A DNA stretch of 64,000 nt, from positions 62,001 to 126,000 of the forward strand of contig NZ_PBSH01000039.1 in NCBI RefSeq assembly GCF_002726155.1. The letters run 5' to 3'. Under the pieces are notes generated by a model that searched no databases, was not told the origin of the DNA, and saw only the letters and a list, made by a program, of their open reading frames with translations. The position numbers and the translations under genes are program-made. Origin of the DNA: Alcanivorax sp. GTDB lineage: Bacteria > Pseudomonadota > Gammaproteobacteria > Pseudomonadales > Alcanivoracaceae. Shown here piece by piece: positions 33,447 to 42,900 of the stretch. Position 1 is the first letter of the stretch. The number at the start of each line of letters is the position of its first letter.

Positions 33447-33487
33447 GGCGGAGATACCTTGCCGGTATCTCCGCCCAGCGTTTTTTA
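33447..33487. terminator. Rho-independent terminator before the second desaturase
   Basis: GGCGGAGATACC and GGTATCTCCGCC form a 12-bp stem with loop TTGCC, followed by CAGCGTTTTTT. It ends the ABM-like gene and probably also serves the desaturase converging from the right. Confidence 0.85.
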
Positions 33488-33505
33488 GCGTCATGCGTCA
33501 GGCGC

Positions 33506-34570
33506 TTACCCCAACTGCCCTTGCAACTCCATCACATCCACCGTTCTTTCCGGGTTTAGCGGATCGATCAGCGTGTTCGCGTCTTTGTACACCCGCGGCG
33601 TCTGGTACAGCATGGCCACTGCTTTCACATGGCTGGGCGCCACGTAGCGTTCCGGCATTTCCTGTTCCAGCCAGGCGCGCACTTTCGGGGCCTGATCCGA
33701 ACCCATTTTCGGGAACAGGTGGTGCTCCACATGGTGGCTGAAGTGAAAGTGCAGTGGGTCGATCCAGCGCCAGGCGCGCACGCTCATGGAATTGTCCACC
33801 GGATGATTGTTGTCCATCTGCGGGCGCAGCATGTGGTTGGTGAGGATATAACCCTGGCCGATGAAGTTGATCATCATCATTGGGATCAACACGGTGAAGA
33901 TGGTCAACGGGCCGGACACGATGGCCAACGTGATCCAGGCGGCCATGCACAGGTAGGACTGACGGATGGCCTTTTTACGGTCGAAGCCCTTGAACTCTTC
34001 ACGCTTGCGGGTCTGCAGGCGCAGCACCAGCTGGGCATGGAACATGAAGGAATAGAACAGGAACAGGTAGCTGTACCAGGTGCCCCCACCGGGGGCCAGC
34101 TTGGTGAAGTTGGCCGTTTTGGGGTGTTTCTCGTAGCGGTGCATGGTGCCGAAAGAGTCCGGGTCCTTGTCGCCCAGGTTGGTATGGGCATGGTGAGCCA
34201 CATTGTGCCAGCGGCGCCAGAACTCCGGTGGCACCAGCGCCGGCCCGAAGCCGATCCAGCCCAGCGTGTTCTGCATGCGCTTGCTCATGCCCAGGGCGCC
34301 GTGCAGGACCTCGTGGGCCAACAGTGCCTGGCAGGCCAGAGTGTGGCCGGCGAGCAGGGACAACAACAGGTTGCCCCACCAGGGCAGGTTCAGCACCAGA
34401 ATGGCCGCGATGCTGCCAATGATGACGATATTGAGGGGAATGAACCACAGCGCTCGCAGGGGGCGGGCCTTGAAGGCGCCGGGTCCCAGGTCCTTCTTCA
34501 CGGCATCGCGAATAGCGCGGGCATCATCGGCGCCGAACTGGCGGCTGTAAGCGGGTGAATCCGTCGTCAT
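33506..34570 (-). CDS. Second membrane fatty-acid desaturase
   Basis: A 354-residue membrane di-iron protein. Histidine clusters: HEVLHGALG near residue 113, HNVAHHAHTN near 148, and HFSHHVEHHLFP near 285. Four membrane helices are placed between them. ATG 34570 (MTTDSPAY) is chosen because AAGGA lies about 8 bases upstream and the longer frame adds an unrelated Cys-rich leader. It probably desaturates membrane acyl chains. It shares only the general layout with the first desaturase and is a different branch. It is divergent from an AraC gene. Confidence 0.88.
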   Translation of the reverse strand: MTTDSPAYSRQFGADDARAIRDAVKKDLGPGAFKARPLRALWFIPLNIVIIGSIAAILVLNLPWWGNLLLSLLAGHTLACQALLAHEVLHGALGMSKRMQNTLGWIGFGPALVPPEFWRRWHNVAHHAHTNLGDKDPDSFGTMHRYEKHPKTANFTKLAPGGGTWYSYLFLFYSFMFHAQLVLRLQTRKREEFKGFDRKKAIRQSYLCMAAWITLAIVSGPLTIFTVLIPMMMINFIGQGYILTNHMLRPQMDNNHPVDNSMSVRAWRWIDPLHFHFSHHVEHHLFPKMGSDQAPKVRAWLEQEMPERYVAPSHVKAVAMLYQTPRVYKDANTLIDPLNPERTVDVMELQGQLG

Positions 34571-34664
34571 GGGGCTGTCCTTGGATTGTGCTGGCTGAAT
34601 GCAGCCGGGAAATTCCGAGGCAGGCATTGTCGGAGAGAGGAGGCCAACGGCGAAGTGCAGGGCT

Positions 34665-34695
34665 GGACACTTTTCGGTCATTTCCGGACAGGTCA
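34665..34695 (+). promoter_or_regulatory. Phased GG(A/T)CA boxes, candidate AraC operator
   Basis: GGACA at 34665, GGTCA at 34676, GGACA at 34686 and GGTCA at 34691 lie between the divergent desaturase and AraC genes, the first three spaced 11 and 10 bp. The pattern recalls the GTC array at 18.4 kb. Confidence 0.5.
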
Positions 34696-34717
34696 AAAAG
34701 TAGCGTATGATGGACCC

Positions 34718-35746
34718 ATGAACCGTGACCGCTTTATCCAGCTTGATCCGGGCACTGGCCGTTCGCCGGTGCCGGTGAACTACGTCCGCAATCTGGTCGA
34801 ATTGATCAGCGATGTGGGCGTGGATACCCGGCGTTTGCTGCGCCAGGTGGGGCTAACGGAAGAAGAAGTCTATAACCCGGAGCCGGCGTTGCGTTTCGAG
34901 CAGTTCCGCCGGGTGATGGTTGGGGCCCGGGATATGACCGGTAATCCGGCGCTGGGCCTGGCCCTGGGGCAGCAATTGACGCTGACCGCCCACGGCCTGC
35001 TGGGGTATGCGGCGATCAGCAGTGCTGACCTCGGCGATGCGCTGCGTTTGCTGGAGCGTTATTTCCGCACCCGTACGCGGCTGTGCGTACCGCGTATTGA
35101 GCCGTCCACGGAAGGGGTGCGTTTCTGCTTGCTGGAAAGTGTGCCGCTGGGTGATATTCGCGAAACCTACCTGGAAGTGGTGGTGGCCGCAGTGGTGGGT
35201 GGTATTCGCTACCTGCTGGGTGAACGTTTCCGTGGTGCCGTACTGGAGTTACCCTACGCGCCGCCGGCGCACGCGGAACGCTACCGCGAGCTGCTGCAAA
35301 TGCCGGTTGAGTTTGGGGCGGAGGTGGCCGCCTTGCGATTGCCGCATTCCTTGCTCAGCGAACCCTTCACCTTGTCCGACCCGGCATCCCGGCATATGGC
35401 TGCGCAGAAATGCGAAGAAGAGCTGCAGCGTCTGGAAGCGGATCAGGACTGGGCCAGCCGGGTCCGTGCGCGCCTGATGCAGGCGGAAGGCATGCTGCCC
35501 AGCCTGGAGCAGCTGGCCGGAAACTTTCATGTGACCTCGCGGACCTTGCGTCGTTATCTCAATGCGTTGGGCGTGAGTTATCGCTCCTTGCTGGAAGAGG
35601 TGCGGATGACTAAGGCCATGGCGTATCTTCAGGCCAATATCACTGTGCAGCAGGTGGCGATCAAGCTGGGCTACGCGGATCCCAGCAATTTCGCCCGCGC
35701 CTTCCGCAAATGGACCGGGCACCCCCCCAGTCATTTCCAGCCTTAA
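34718..35746 (+). CDS. AraC-family regulator, divergent from the second desaturase
   Basis: A 342-residue regulator with an Arabinose_bd domain (about 20-210; NYVRNLVELISDVGVDTRRL near the start) and a C-terminal double HTH (FHVTSRTLRRYLNALGVSYR, KLGYADPSNFARAFRKW). ATG 34718 is chosen over the much longer frame because the extra N-terminus has no domain character. It is 147 bp from the divergent desaturase start with GG(A/T)CA boxes in between. It probably activates or represses the desaturase in response to acyl compounds; this is inference from position. Confidence 0.9.
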   Translation: MNRDRFIQLDPGTGRSPVPVNYVRNLVELISDVGVDTRRLLRQVGLTEEEVYNPEPALRFEQFRRVMVGARDMTGNPALGLALGQQLTLTAHGLLGYAAISSADLGDALRLLERYFRTRTRLCVPRIEPSTEGVRFCLLESVPLGDIRETYLEVVVAAVVGGIRYLLGERFRGAVLELPYAPPAHAERYRELLQMPVEFGAEVAALRLPHSLLSEPFTLSDPASRHMAAQKCEEELQRLEADQDWASRVRARLMQAEGMLPSLEQLAGNFHVTSRTLRRYLNALGVSYRSLLEEVRMTKAMAYLQANITVQQVAIKLGYADPSNFARAFRKWTGHPPSHFQP

Positions 35747-35754
35747 TAACACAA

Positions 35755-35782
35755 GCGGCAAGCTGCACGCTTCAAGCTGCAA
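35755..35782. repeat. Four 7-bp iterations
   Basis: GCGGCAA, GCTGCAC, GCTTCAA and GCTGCAA run consecutively after the AraC stop. No matching right arm is clear. The rest of the gap to 35959 (213 bp in all) shows nothing recognisable. Confidence 0.7.
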
Positions 35783-35959
35783 CACGCAGCGGGCCGTGGG
35801 GTTTCCTTGGCCCCGCGCCCGCGCACCCGCCATGTGGTTCGCTGGCACCGCGTTGCAAATGATGAGGTCATACCCCGTGTTGTCGCTCTCCCACATCTGG
35901 CAATCGCCTCCCCATAACGCTAGTGTTCCTCGTCTGTTTCAGCAAAAACAACACCCCCT

Positions 35960-36448
35960 ATGAGTAACCACGAACCCGTCCTGCTGGTGTCCCGGCATAA
36001 TCACCCTCGTGGCAGTTGCCAGCGTGGGCGTATGCAGCGCCAGCGTTTGATCCACCGTGCCTCTTATGTGGTGGTGCAGGATCTGGCCGGGCGCGTGTGT
36101 GTGCAGAAACGGGCAGCGGACAAGCATTTCTACCCCGGTGGCTGGGATCTGGCGGCGGGCGGCGTGATGCACCCGGATGAAAGTGTGGCTCAGGGGCTGT
36201 CGCGGGAGTTGTATGAAGAGCTGGGGCTGCAGCGCCAGTTCTCCCGCTGGCAGTGGTTCTGGTTTGCCAACCCCCATCACCGTGTCTGGGGCGCCCTGTC
36301 ATCGACGGTGGGCTGCCCGGATTCTGTTTCCCTCAGCGATGAAGTGGTGGCCGTGCAATGGCTGCCTGTCCGGCAGGCATTGGCGCTACCCGGTGCCACC
36401 CCGGATACGTGTCACGCCCTGTCCTTGCTGTTGTCATCGTCTTTCTGA
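35960..36448 (+). CDS. NUDIX hydrolase (YfcD-like)
   Basis: A 162-residue protein whose Nudix box is intact: GGVMHPDESVAQGLSRELYEELG around residues 69-91 fits G-x5-E-x7-REUxEE-x-G-U (region given; key residues G, E, R, E, E, G). The QDLAGRVCVQKRAADKHFYPG lead-in resembles the YfcD/isopentenyl-diphosphate-isomerase-like group. It would hydrolyse a nucleoside diphosphate-linked compound. The start ATG 35960 has no clear Shine-Dalgarno. It precedes the SDR gene by 73 bp and may be cotranscribed with it. Confidence 0.88.
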   Translation: MSNHEPVLLVSRHNHPRGSCQRGRMQRQRLIHRASYVVVQDLAGRVCVQKRAADKHFYPGGWDLAAGGVMHPDESVAQGLSRELYEELGLQRQFSRWQWFWFANPHHRVWGALSSTVGCPDSVSLSDEVVAVQWLPVRQALALPGATPDTCHALSLLLSSSF

Positions 36449-36521
36449 GCGTTTTCGTCCTTGTGGCTGTGGGGCGGGATGGTTAGTTTCTCTTCCTCAT
36501 GCAAAAAAGGATGAGGAAGTT

Positions 36522-37277
36522 ATGTCCCAGCGATTCAGTGTGGCCGGTAAGCGAATTCTGATTACCGGTGCGTCCAGTGGTTTTGGTGCACATTTTGCGA
36601 TAGCGCTCGCTGAAGAAGGGGCGGACCTGGTGCTGGCCGCCCGTCGTGTGGAAAAGCTGGAGGACACCGCAAAGGCTGTACGCGACCTGGGCCGTGAAGC
36701 CACGGTGGTGCCCATGGATGTGAGCGATCACGCCAGCGTCGAGGCCGCCTTTGCCGACATGCCAGCACTGGATGTGGTGGTGAATAATGCCGGTGTCTCC
36801 CATGAAGGGCCCACCGAAAATATTACTGAAGACGAGTGGGATCGGGTGGTCGATACCAACCTGAAAGGGGTCTGGGCGGTATCCAAGTTTGCCATCCAGC
36901 AGTGGAAGCGTGATGAGCGCCCCGGCAGCCTGGTGAACATTGCTTCCATACTTGGCCTGCGAGTGGGAGGGCGAGTGGCGCCTTACACTGCTTCCAAGGC
37001 CGCGGTCGTGCAGCTGACCAAATCCCTGGCGTTGGATTGCGCCCGTTACGGCATTCGTTGCAATGCCATTTGTCCGGGCTATGTGGAAACCGACATCAAC
37101 CGGGATTTTTTCAACAGCCCGCTGGCCGAGAAAATGCTCAAGCGCATTCCCTATCGTCGGCTGGGCAACATCGACGAACTGGTTGGGCCGCTGTTGCTAC
37201 TGGCTTCTGACGCCTCCTCCTACATGAGCGGAGCCATCATCGCCGTGGATGGCGGTCACCTCTGCAATACACTTTAA
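36522..37277 (+). CDS. Short-chain dehydrogenase/reductase, probable acyl-CoA pathway enzyme
   Basis: A 251-residue classical SDR with the cofactor motif TGASSGFG (residues 15-22), NNAG near 89, catalytic Ser in NIASILG and Tyr-Lys in PYTASK. The C-terminus VDGGHLCNTL is standard. ATG 36522 is chosen because it follows GGATGAGGAAG and gives the family start; the longer frame runs out of phase through the NUDIX gene. It lies 33 bp upstream of an acyl-CoA dehydrogenase gene, so it probably handles a 3-hydroxyacyl or related substrate in fatty-acid breakdown. Confidence 0.92.
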   Translation: MSQRFSVAGKRILITGASSGFGAHFAIALAEEGADLVLAARRVEKLEDTAKAVRDLGREATVVPMDVSDHASVEAAFADMPALDVVVNNAGVSHEGPTENITEDEWDRVVDTNLKGVWAVSKFAIQQWKRDERPGSLVNIASILGLRVGGRVAPYTASKAAVVQLTKSLALDCARYGIRCNAICPGYVETDINRDFFNSPLAEKMLKRIPYRRLGNIDELVGPLLLLASDASSYMSGAIIAVDGGHLCNTL

Positions 37278-37310
37278 ACAGCATCTCACTGAATTCACCG
37301 AGGACAGATC

Positions 37311-38510
37311 ATGGATTTCTCCCTGAGCCCGGAAATTGAAAACCTGCGCCAGAAAGTGGCGGCGTTTGTTGAAGCGGAAATCATGCCGCTGGAAAGCGAC
37401 AAGGCGAACTACGATGAGCATGAAAACTTCAAGGAAAGCGTGGTTGATACGCTGAGAGAAAAAGCCAAAATCGCAGGGCTGTGGGGCTTTCAGTTGCCAA
37501 AAGAGCGGGGCGGCCTGGACGTGGGCGTGGCCGGCATGGCGGTATTGTATGAAGAGGCGGCACGTAGCCCGTTCGGACCGGTGGTGTTCAATTGTGCGCC
37601 GCCGGATGACGGCACCATGATCCTGCTTAACAAGATTCTCAACGACGAGCAGAAAGCGCGCTGGCTGCAACCCATGATCGACGGCAAGGTGCGTTCGGCC
37701 TTTGCCATGACCGAGCCCGATGGCGGGTGCGGCTCCGACCCGTCCCTGACCTACACCTCGGCTACACGTGAAGGTGATAACTGGATTATCAAGGGCCGCA
37801 AGTGGTTTATTACCGGTGCCGAAGGCGCGCAGACGTTTATCCTGATCGCCAAGACCAGCGATGATCCGCGCAAGGGTCTGACCGCGTTTTTGTTTGATGC
37901 CGACCAGCCAGGCTGGGAAGTGGTGCGCCGCATTCCGATCATGGGCCCGGAAGAACATGGCGGTCACTGTGAACTCAAGTTCGATGGCCTGGTGATTCCT
38001 GACGAGAATCGTCTGCTGGAAGTGGGCGACGGTCTCAAGGTGACGCAGATTCGTCTCGGTACCGCGCGCCTGACGCACTGCATGCGCTGGCTGGGTCTGG
38101 CCAAGCGTTGCATGGAAGAGGCGGCAAGTTATGTGGAAAACCGCATGAGCTTCGGTACCACACTGGCCGAGCACGAAGGCGTGCAGTGGATGCTGGGCGA
38201 TGTTGCCAAAGAGATCGAAGTGGGGCGTCTGTTAACCATGCAGGCGGCCTGGATGCTGGATCAGGGCGATTTTGCCAAGAAAGAAATTTCCATGGCAAAA
38301 ATCCATGTGGCCGACACGCTGCACAAAGCGGCAGATACTGCGATTCAATTGTGTGGTGCTCGCGGTTACTCCAAGGACACCCTGCTGGAGTGGATCTACC
38401 GCTACGCCCGTCAGGCCCGTCTGGTGGACGGTGCCAGCGAAGTGCACAAGATGGTGCTGTCCCGTTTCTACCTGAAAGAGAAGCGCGACTTCTTCAAGTG
38501 GGGAGTGTGA
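37311..38510 (+). CDS. Acyl-CoA dehydrogenase
   Basis: A 399-residue flavoenzyme. N-terminal helical domain, a middle beta domain with FAMTEPDGGCGSDPS (FAD/substrate contact) and GRKWFITGA, and a C-terminal helical domain with QLCGARGYSKDTLLEWIYR and the closing DGASEVHKM. It oxidises acyl-CoA to enoyl-CoA, passing electrons to ETF. The C-terminal part resembles long- or branched-chain members of the CaiA/FadE-like group. It follows the SDR by 33 bp with ACCGAGGAC as ribosome site and ends before a repeat and terminator. Confidence 0.92.
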   Translation: MDFSLSPEIENLRQKVAAFVEAEIMPLESDKANYDEHENFKESVVDTLREKAKIAGLWGFQLPKERGGLDVGVAGMAVLYEEAARSPFGPVVFNCAPPDDGTMILLNKILNDEQKARWLQPMIDGKVRSAFAMTEPDGGCGSDPSLTYTSATREGDNWIIKGRKWFITGAEGAQTFILIAKTSDDPRKGLTAFLFDADQPGWEVVRRIPIMGPEEHGGHCELKFDGLVIPDENRLLEVGDGLKVTQIRLGTARLTHCMRWLGLAKRCMEEAASYVENRMSFGTTLAEHEGVQWMLGDVAKEIEVGRLLTMQAAWMLDQGDFAKKEISMAKIHVADTLHKAADTAIQLCGARGYSKDTLLEWIYRYARQARLVDGASEVHKMVLSRFYLKEKRDFFKWGV

Positions 38511-38525
38511 GGCTGCTTCGCAGCG

Positions 38526-38546
38526 GCAACACGCTTCACGCACCAC
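38526..38546. repeat. Three 7-bp iterations
   Basis: GCAACAC, GCTTCAC and GCACCAC run consecutively just after the acyl-CoA dehydrogenase stop and just before its terminator. Confidence 0.65.
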
Positions 38547-38561
38547 GGATCATGCAAAACT

Positions 38562-38592
38562 AAAAAAGCCCTGCATTTGCGGGGCTTTTTTT
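38562..38592 (+). terminator. Rho-independent terminator after the acyl-CoA dehydrogenase
   Basis: AAAAAA-GCCCTGC-ATTT-GCGGGGC-TTTTTT, one wobble in the stem. Confidence 0.9.
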
Positions 38593-38636
38593 GTGCCAGA
38601 AGGGTGGGTATCGCACCATGGGTATAAAGCGATTTT

Positions 38637-38786
38637 TGTAGGAGTCCCGCTTGAGGGACGAACCGTGCGAAGCACGGAATCGGCGGAGGGCGATCAGAGG
38701 TATATGGGGTCGTTAGGTATGTACTGAAAACACCCTTCGTTCGCCTCCCTGTACCCGTTTCACGTCTCAAGCGACGCTTCTGCAGG
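38637..38786. repeat. REP-like element
   Basis: The left unit TGTAGGAGTCCCGCTTGAGG (then GACGAACC) matches the start of the REP-like copies at 32.3 and 49.9 kb. The right end CTCAAGCGACGCTTCTGCAG matches the right end of the 33.4 kb copy. It fills most of the 300-bp gap between the acyl-CoA dehydrogenase and the next AraC gene. Confidence 0.7.
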
Positions 38787-38810
38787 GAGGCAAATTTTTT
38801 CAGGGTGGCG

Positions 38811-39767
38811 TTACCCGTTGGTCGCCCGACGCAATGTTCGCGCCGGGGTTTCTCCGAAGTGGGCCCGGTAAGCGCGGGAAAAATTACTCACGTGACCATA
38901 GCCCACCTTGTCGGCTACCACCTTCACCGGGTGCGCGCCGGTTTCCAGTAGTTTTTGTGCCAGCGCCATACGCTCATTGCGAATGAACTCTGCGAAAGTC
39001 TTATCGTTTTTTCGTTTGAACAGCTGGTCCGCCCGACTTTCGGTCAAACCAACATGGTCGGCCAGGGTGGGAATGGACAACGGGGAATCCAGATTGCTGC
39101 GCACTTGATCGATTAGCTCTTGGTAGGCCTGCTCTTCCCACAGGGGCAAGGCATCGTCGGTGGATGATGCATCTTCCAGCCCTTCAATCAGTTCAGACAA
39201 AAACAGGTTGGCAATGGCTTCCAGTTTCAGCTCCCGGCAGGCGCCATTGGCGTGCTGGGAAAACAGCCCGGAAGCCAGTTGTCGTAACCGGGCGCTGGGC
39301 GTTTGTGTGCGGACATGGACGTTGTCGCCGTAGGGTAGGTCAAATTCTTGAATAGCGGTTGGCAGGGTGCCGCCGAAACGCTCGCGCAGCATTTTCAATG
39401 TTGAGGCGGCGCCGACATGGCGAACCAGTTGCCCTTTGAATAACTGGAAGCGGGAGCCGTGCTGGTCAATGCGCATCAGAACAGCATTGTTGGGATCAAA
39501 CGTGTAGCGGTCACCGTTGGGGGCAAGCAGTTCGGATTGTCCTTGAATATGCAGGGAGCTACCGATCCAGGGCTCGTTAAAGGCGCCCTGCATTTCCAGA
39601 AAGCAGTCGTCCAGCGCTTCATATTCCAGCCGGTACAGCACGATGCCGGAAGCAAACTCCAGGCGCTCCATGCGCCCACGTACTCCGGGAATATCGAAGG
39701 TTTCTCCGCCGGCCATGTAAAGGGTGTGGGTGCTGCCGTGCGATGAGATGGTGTCAGTAATCGCCAT
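38811..39767 (-). CDS. AraC-family regulator
   Basis: A 318-residue regulator. The N-terminal part (about 1-200) is not the Arabinose_bd type of the other AraC proteins here but a different sensor with no clear named domain. The C-terminal double HTH is clear (LADHVGLTESRADQLFKRK and KVGYGHVSNFSRAYRAHFGETP). It is divergent from the autotransporter gene by 172 bp. It may control that operon or an unlinked target. Its gap region shows no obvious operator. Confidence 0.88.
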   Translation of the reverse strand: MAITDTISSHGSTHTLYMAGGETFDIPGVRGRMERLEFASGIVLYRLEYEALDDCFLEMQGAFNEPWIGSSLHIQGQSELLAPNGDRYTFDPNNAVLMRIDQHGSRFQLFKGQLVRHVGAASTLKMLRERFGGTLPTAIQEFDLPYGDNVHVRTQTPSARLRQLASGLFSQHANGACRELKLEAIANLFLSELIEGLEDASSTDDALPLWEEQAYQELIDQVRSNLDSPLSIPTLADHVGLTESRADQLFKRKNDKTFAEFIRNERMALAQKLLETGAHPVKVVADKVGYGHVSNFSRAYRAHFGETPARTLRRATNG

Positions 39768-39939
39768 GATCCTGTGCCATGCATTGTTATTGTCAGTCCG
39801 GCTGTGGGTTGCGGTTTGCAGGAAGCCGGACGGGAAAATGATAAAACACCGGAAAGTGATAAAAGTGAGACGTGGTTCTTGCCTTGCCCCGCTTCTACCC
39901 TACAGGGCTATTGGTGGAAAATCATGTACCGGGGGCTTC

Positions 39940-42900
39940 ATGTCACAGTTTTCTCAGCGCCATATTGGGGGGCGTTGTCTTGTCCGCGCTGGATTCTACC
40001 CTGTTTCCAGCGCGGTTTTTTCTTTGCTGTTGTTGTTTCCTCTGATTGCCTGGTCTGCATCTGACGGCGCCGATGGCACCGGCCATGACGGGGTGACCGG
40101 CGGGCATGGCGAGGATGGCCAGGACGGTGTGCATATTGGCGGCAAGGGCGGGGATGGGGCGAGCCTGGTGTACACGGGCAGTGCGCCCGTTGCCGTGTCA
40201 ACCACACCCTATATTGATGCGGATACCACGGATCTCACGACGCTGGCGGGGATCAATAATGGTGACCAGTTCACTGTCACCGTGGATGGGACGGCCCACA
40301 GGATCACCATCTACACCGGTAACACCCTGGAGGATGTAGCGGCAGAGATCGATCAGGTCCTTTCCCCCTACGAGATGAGAGCAGAGATTGATGCTGAGCC
40401 CTCCGGGGACAATGGGCGGCTGGAGATTCATGGTGCCCGGAACTTTCTGGACCTGCGGATCTTGAATGTCACGGGCACGCCTTTTTCGTCCACGGGCCTT
40501 ACTTTCCCCACTCTGCCCGGAACACTGGGGATTGCTGCCCGCCCCTTCAGTCATGGCGGTAACGGCGGTGATGGGGGCGATGGGACGGAGCTGGGTGACG
40601 GTAACTTTTACTTCGCGCTTGATTCAGCCGGTGGCGCAGGAGGCGCCGGGGGGCACTCGGATTACTTTTATGGCAACGGCGGCCACGGGGGCAATGGCGG
40701 CGTCGGCATGACGGCCACCTCCGATGATGACGACTATACCTTTTTCAGCGGGTCTGAAGCGGTCGGTGGCGCTGGCGGTAAAGGCGGCGACGGCGGTGCG
40801 GGCGGTATTGGTGGCGACGGTGGCGACGGCGGGGTGGGTTTTCTGGCCCTGCAGGATGGGCGCCTGGATATTAAGGCGGGTGCCCTGTTGGCCGGCGGTG
40901 ATGGCGGCCAGGGCGGCGCCGGTGGCACGGCCGGGGCCGATGGCATCGGCGGCTACGGTATCAGCGGTTCCAACCTTGAGGTGAACCTGGCCGGCACGGT
41001 GAATGCCGGGGCTAACCAGGCCACGGCGATTCACTTTGCAAGTGGTGACAATCGCCTGACCCTGGAAAGCGGCTACAGCCTGGGCGGCAATGTGCTGGCC
41101 AATGGCAGCAATGACGTAGTGGCGCTGGGTGGCGATGTGGATGGCACCTTTGATACCAATGGGGTGGGAAGCACCTTTCAGGGTTTTGAAGGTTTTGAAA
41201 AAACCGGTGCCAGCACCTGGACGTTGACGGGCACCAGGCCTCAGGACTGGTGGGTACGAGAGGGTACGCTGCAGGGGAGCGCCGATAACCTGGGTGGCAA
41301 TATTCTTAACGACGGACATGTTTTGATTGACGATGGGTTTGCTAATGAATACGAAGGGCAAATCACCGGTAGCGGCAGTGTTACCTGGAATGTGAATGAC
41401 ATCCATAAGAGCAATGCACAGACTTACACCGGCCTGACGCATATCATGTCAGGTTACATAACAGTTAACTCTGCTGTTCCCTTTGTTGGGGATATTTTGC
41501 TGGAGGCTGGCACACAGATTACGGCCAACAGTGTAACAGGATCCGCTCAGTATGATGGGGTGATATCGGGTGAGGGGCGTTTTTTAAAAAACGGTGGGAA
41601 TGTTACCTGGACGGGAGATCACACCGGTTTTACAGGGGTGACGGGTCTTTATAATAGCGCGCACCTTACCCTTGGCACGGGCGGCAGCACAGGCTCCATC
41701 GTGGGGGATGTGCTGTTTGGTGGCACTCCCGGCACCCTGGAAATCAATCGTGGCAATGACTATTTTTACGACGGCATAATCTTTGGCACCGGCAACCTGA
41801 TCAAGAACGGTGCCGGCAATTATAGTCTCTCTGCCGATCATTCCATGACGGGCAACGCCACGGTGAATGCCGGAGGCATGTTCGTGAACGGCGCCATGAA
41901 TGGGGTGGCCTTTACCGTGAACGATGGCGGCCTGCTGGGCGGCAGTGGTTCGCTGGGCAATATTACGGTGCAATCGGGTGGCACCCTGGCGCCGGGCGAT
42001 GGCTTGGGCACGCTCTCCATCAACGGCAACCTGACCCTGGCCCAAGGCAGCCTGCTGGATTTTGAGTTTGGCGCACCGGGGAGCGATTTCTCTACCCCGG
42101 GGCAAAGCGACAGCGTGACCGTCAACGGCGATCTGGCCATCAATGGCGCCACGCTTGCCCTGAACGACACCGGCAGTTTCGGCCCGGGGCTGTATCGCCT
42201 GTTCGATTACACAGGCACCTTCTCCGAAAGCAACGGCGGCCTGCAACTGGCCAACCCGGATCCGTCGCTCAGCCTGCAATACCTGTCCGGCAACCAGCAG
42301 ATCAACCTGCTCAATACTGGCGGCCTGACGCTGAACTTCTGGAACGCCAATGGCCTGGCCAGCGGTACCACCCAGGGCGGCGGGGATGGCACCTGGACGG
42401 CCACCAATGCCGTCTGGACCGATGCCACCGGCGCGGCCACAGGCCCCATGATCCCCCGTCCGGGCTTTGCCATCTTCGCGGGGGATGCCGGCACCGTAAC
42501 GATATCTGATGCGGATGGCGCGGTGGAAGCCGACGGCCTGCAGTTTGCCAGTGATGGCTACAACGTGATAGGTGATGGCCTCACGCTGACCGGTGCGGAC
42601 GGTGAGATCCGTGTTGGCGATGGCAGTGCGGCCAGTAGTGGCTATGAGGCCGCCATCTACAGTGTGATCAGTGGCAGCAACGGCTTGATGAAAACCGGAG
42701 AAGGCACGCTGGTACTGGGGGGCAGCAACGACTACGTCGGAGACACCGTTATCGCTGCAGGCACCTTGCGTAGCGTGAAGTATGACGCGCTGGGGGATGC
42801 CAGTAACCGCCTTGTCCTGGATGGCGGTGCGTTCCATGTAGAGGGGCCAGCAATGATAGACCTCTTCAATCGTTATCAACTGGCACTGGGCAGCCAGGGC

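Noticed and set aside
40540..40980. Gly-rich segment as a separate repeat locus or CRISPR-like array
   Set aside because: Repeats follow codons for Gly/Asp/Ala inside one intact autotransporter frame, without constant spacers.
41584..42879. 431-codon open frame antisense to the autotransporter
   Set aside because: Its translation mirrors the Gly/Asn/Thr-rich passenger codons, with no ribosome site and no recognisable fold.
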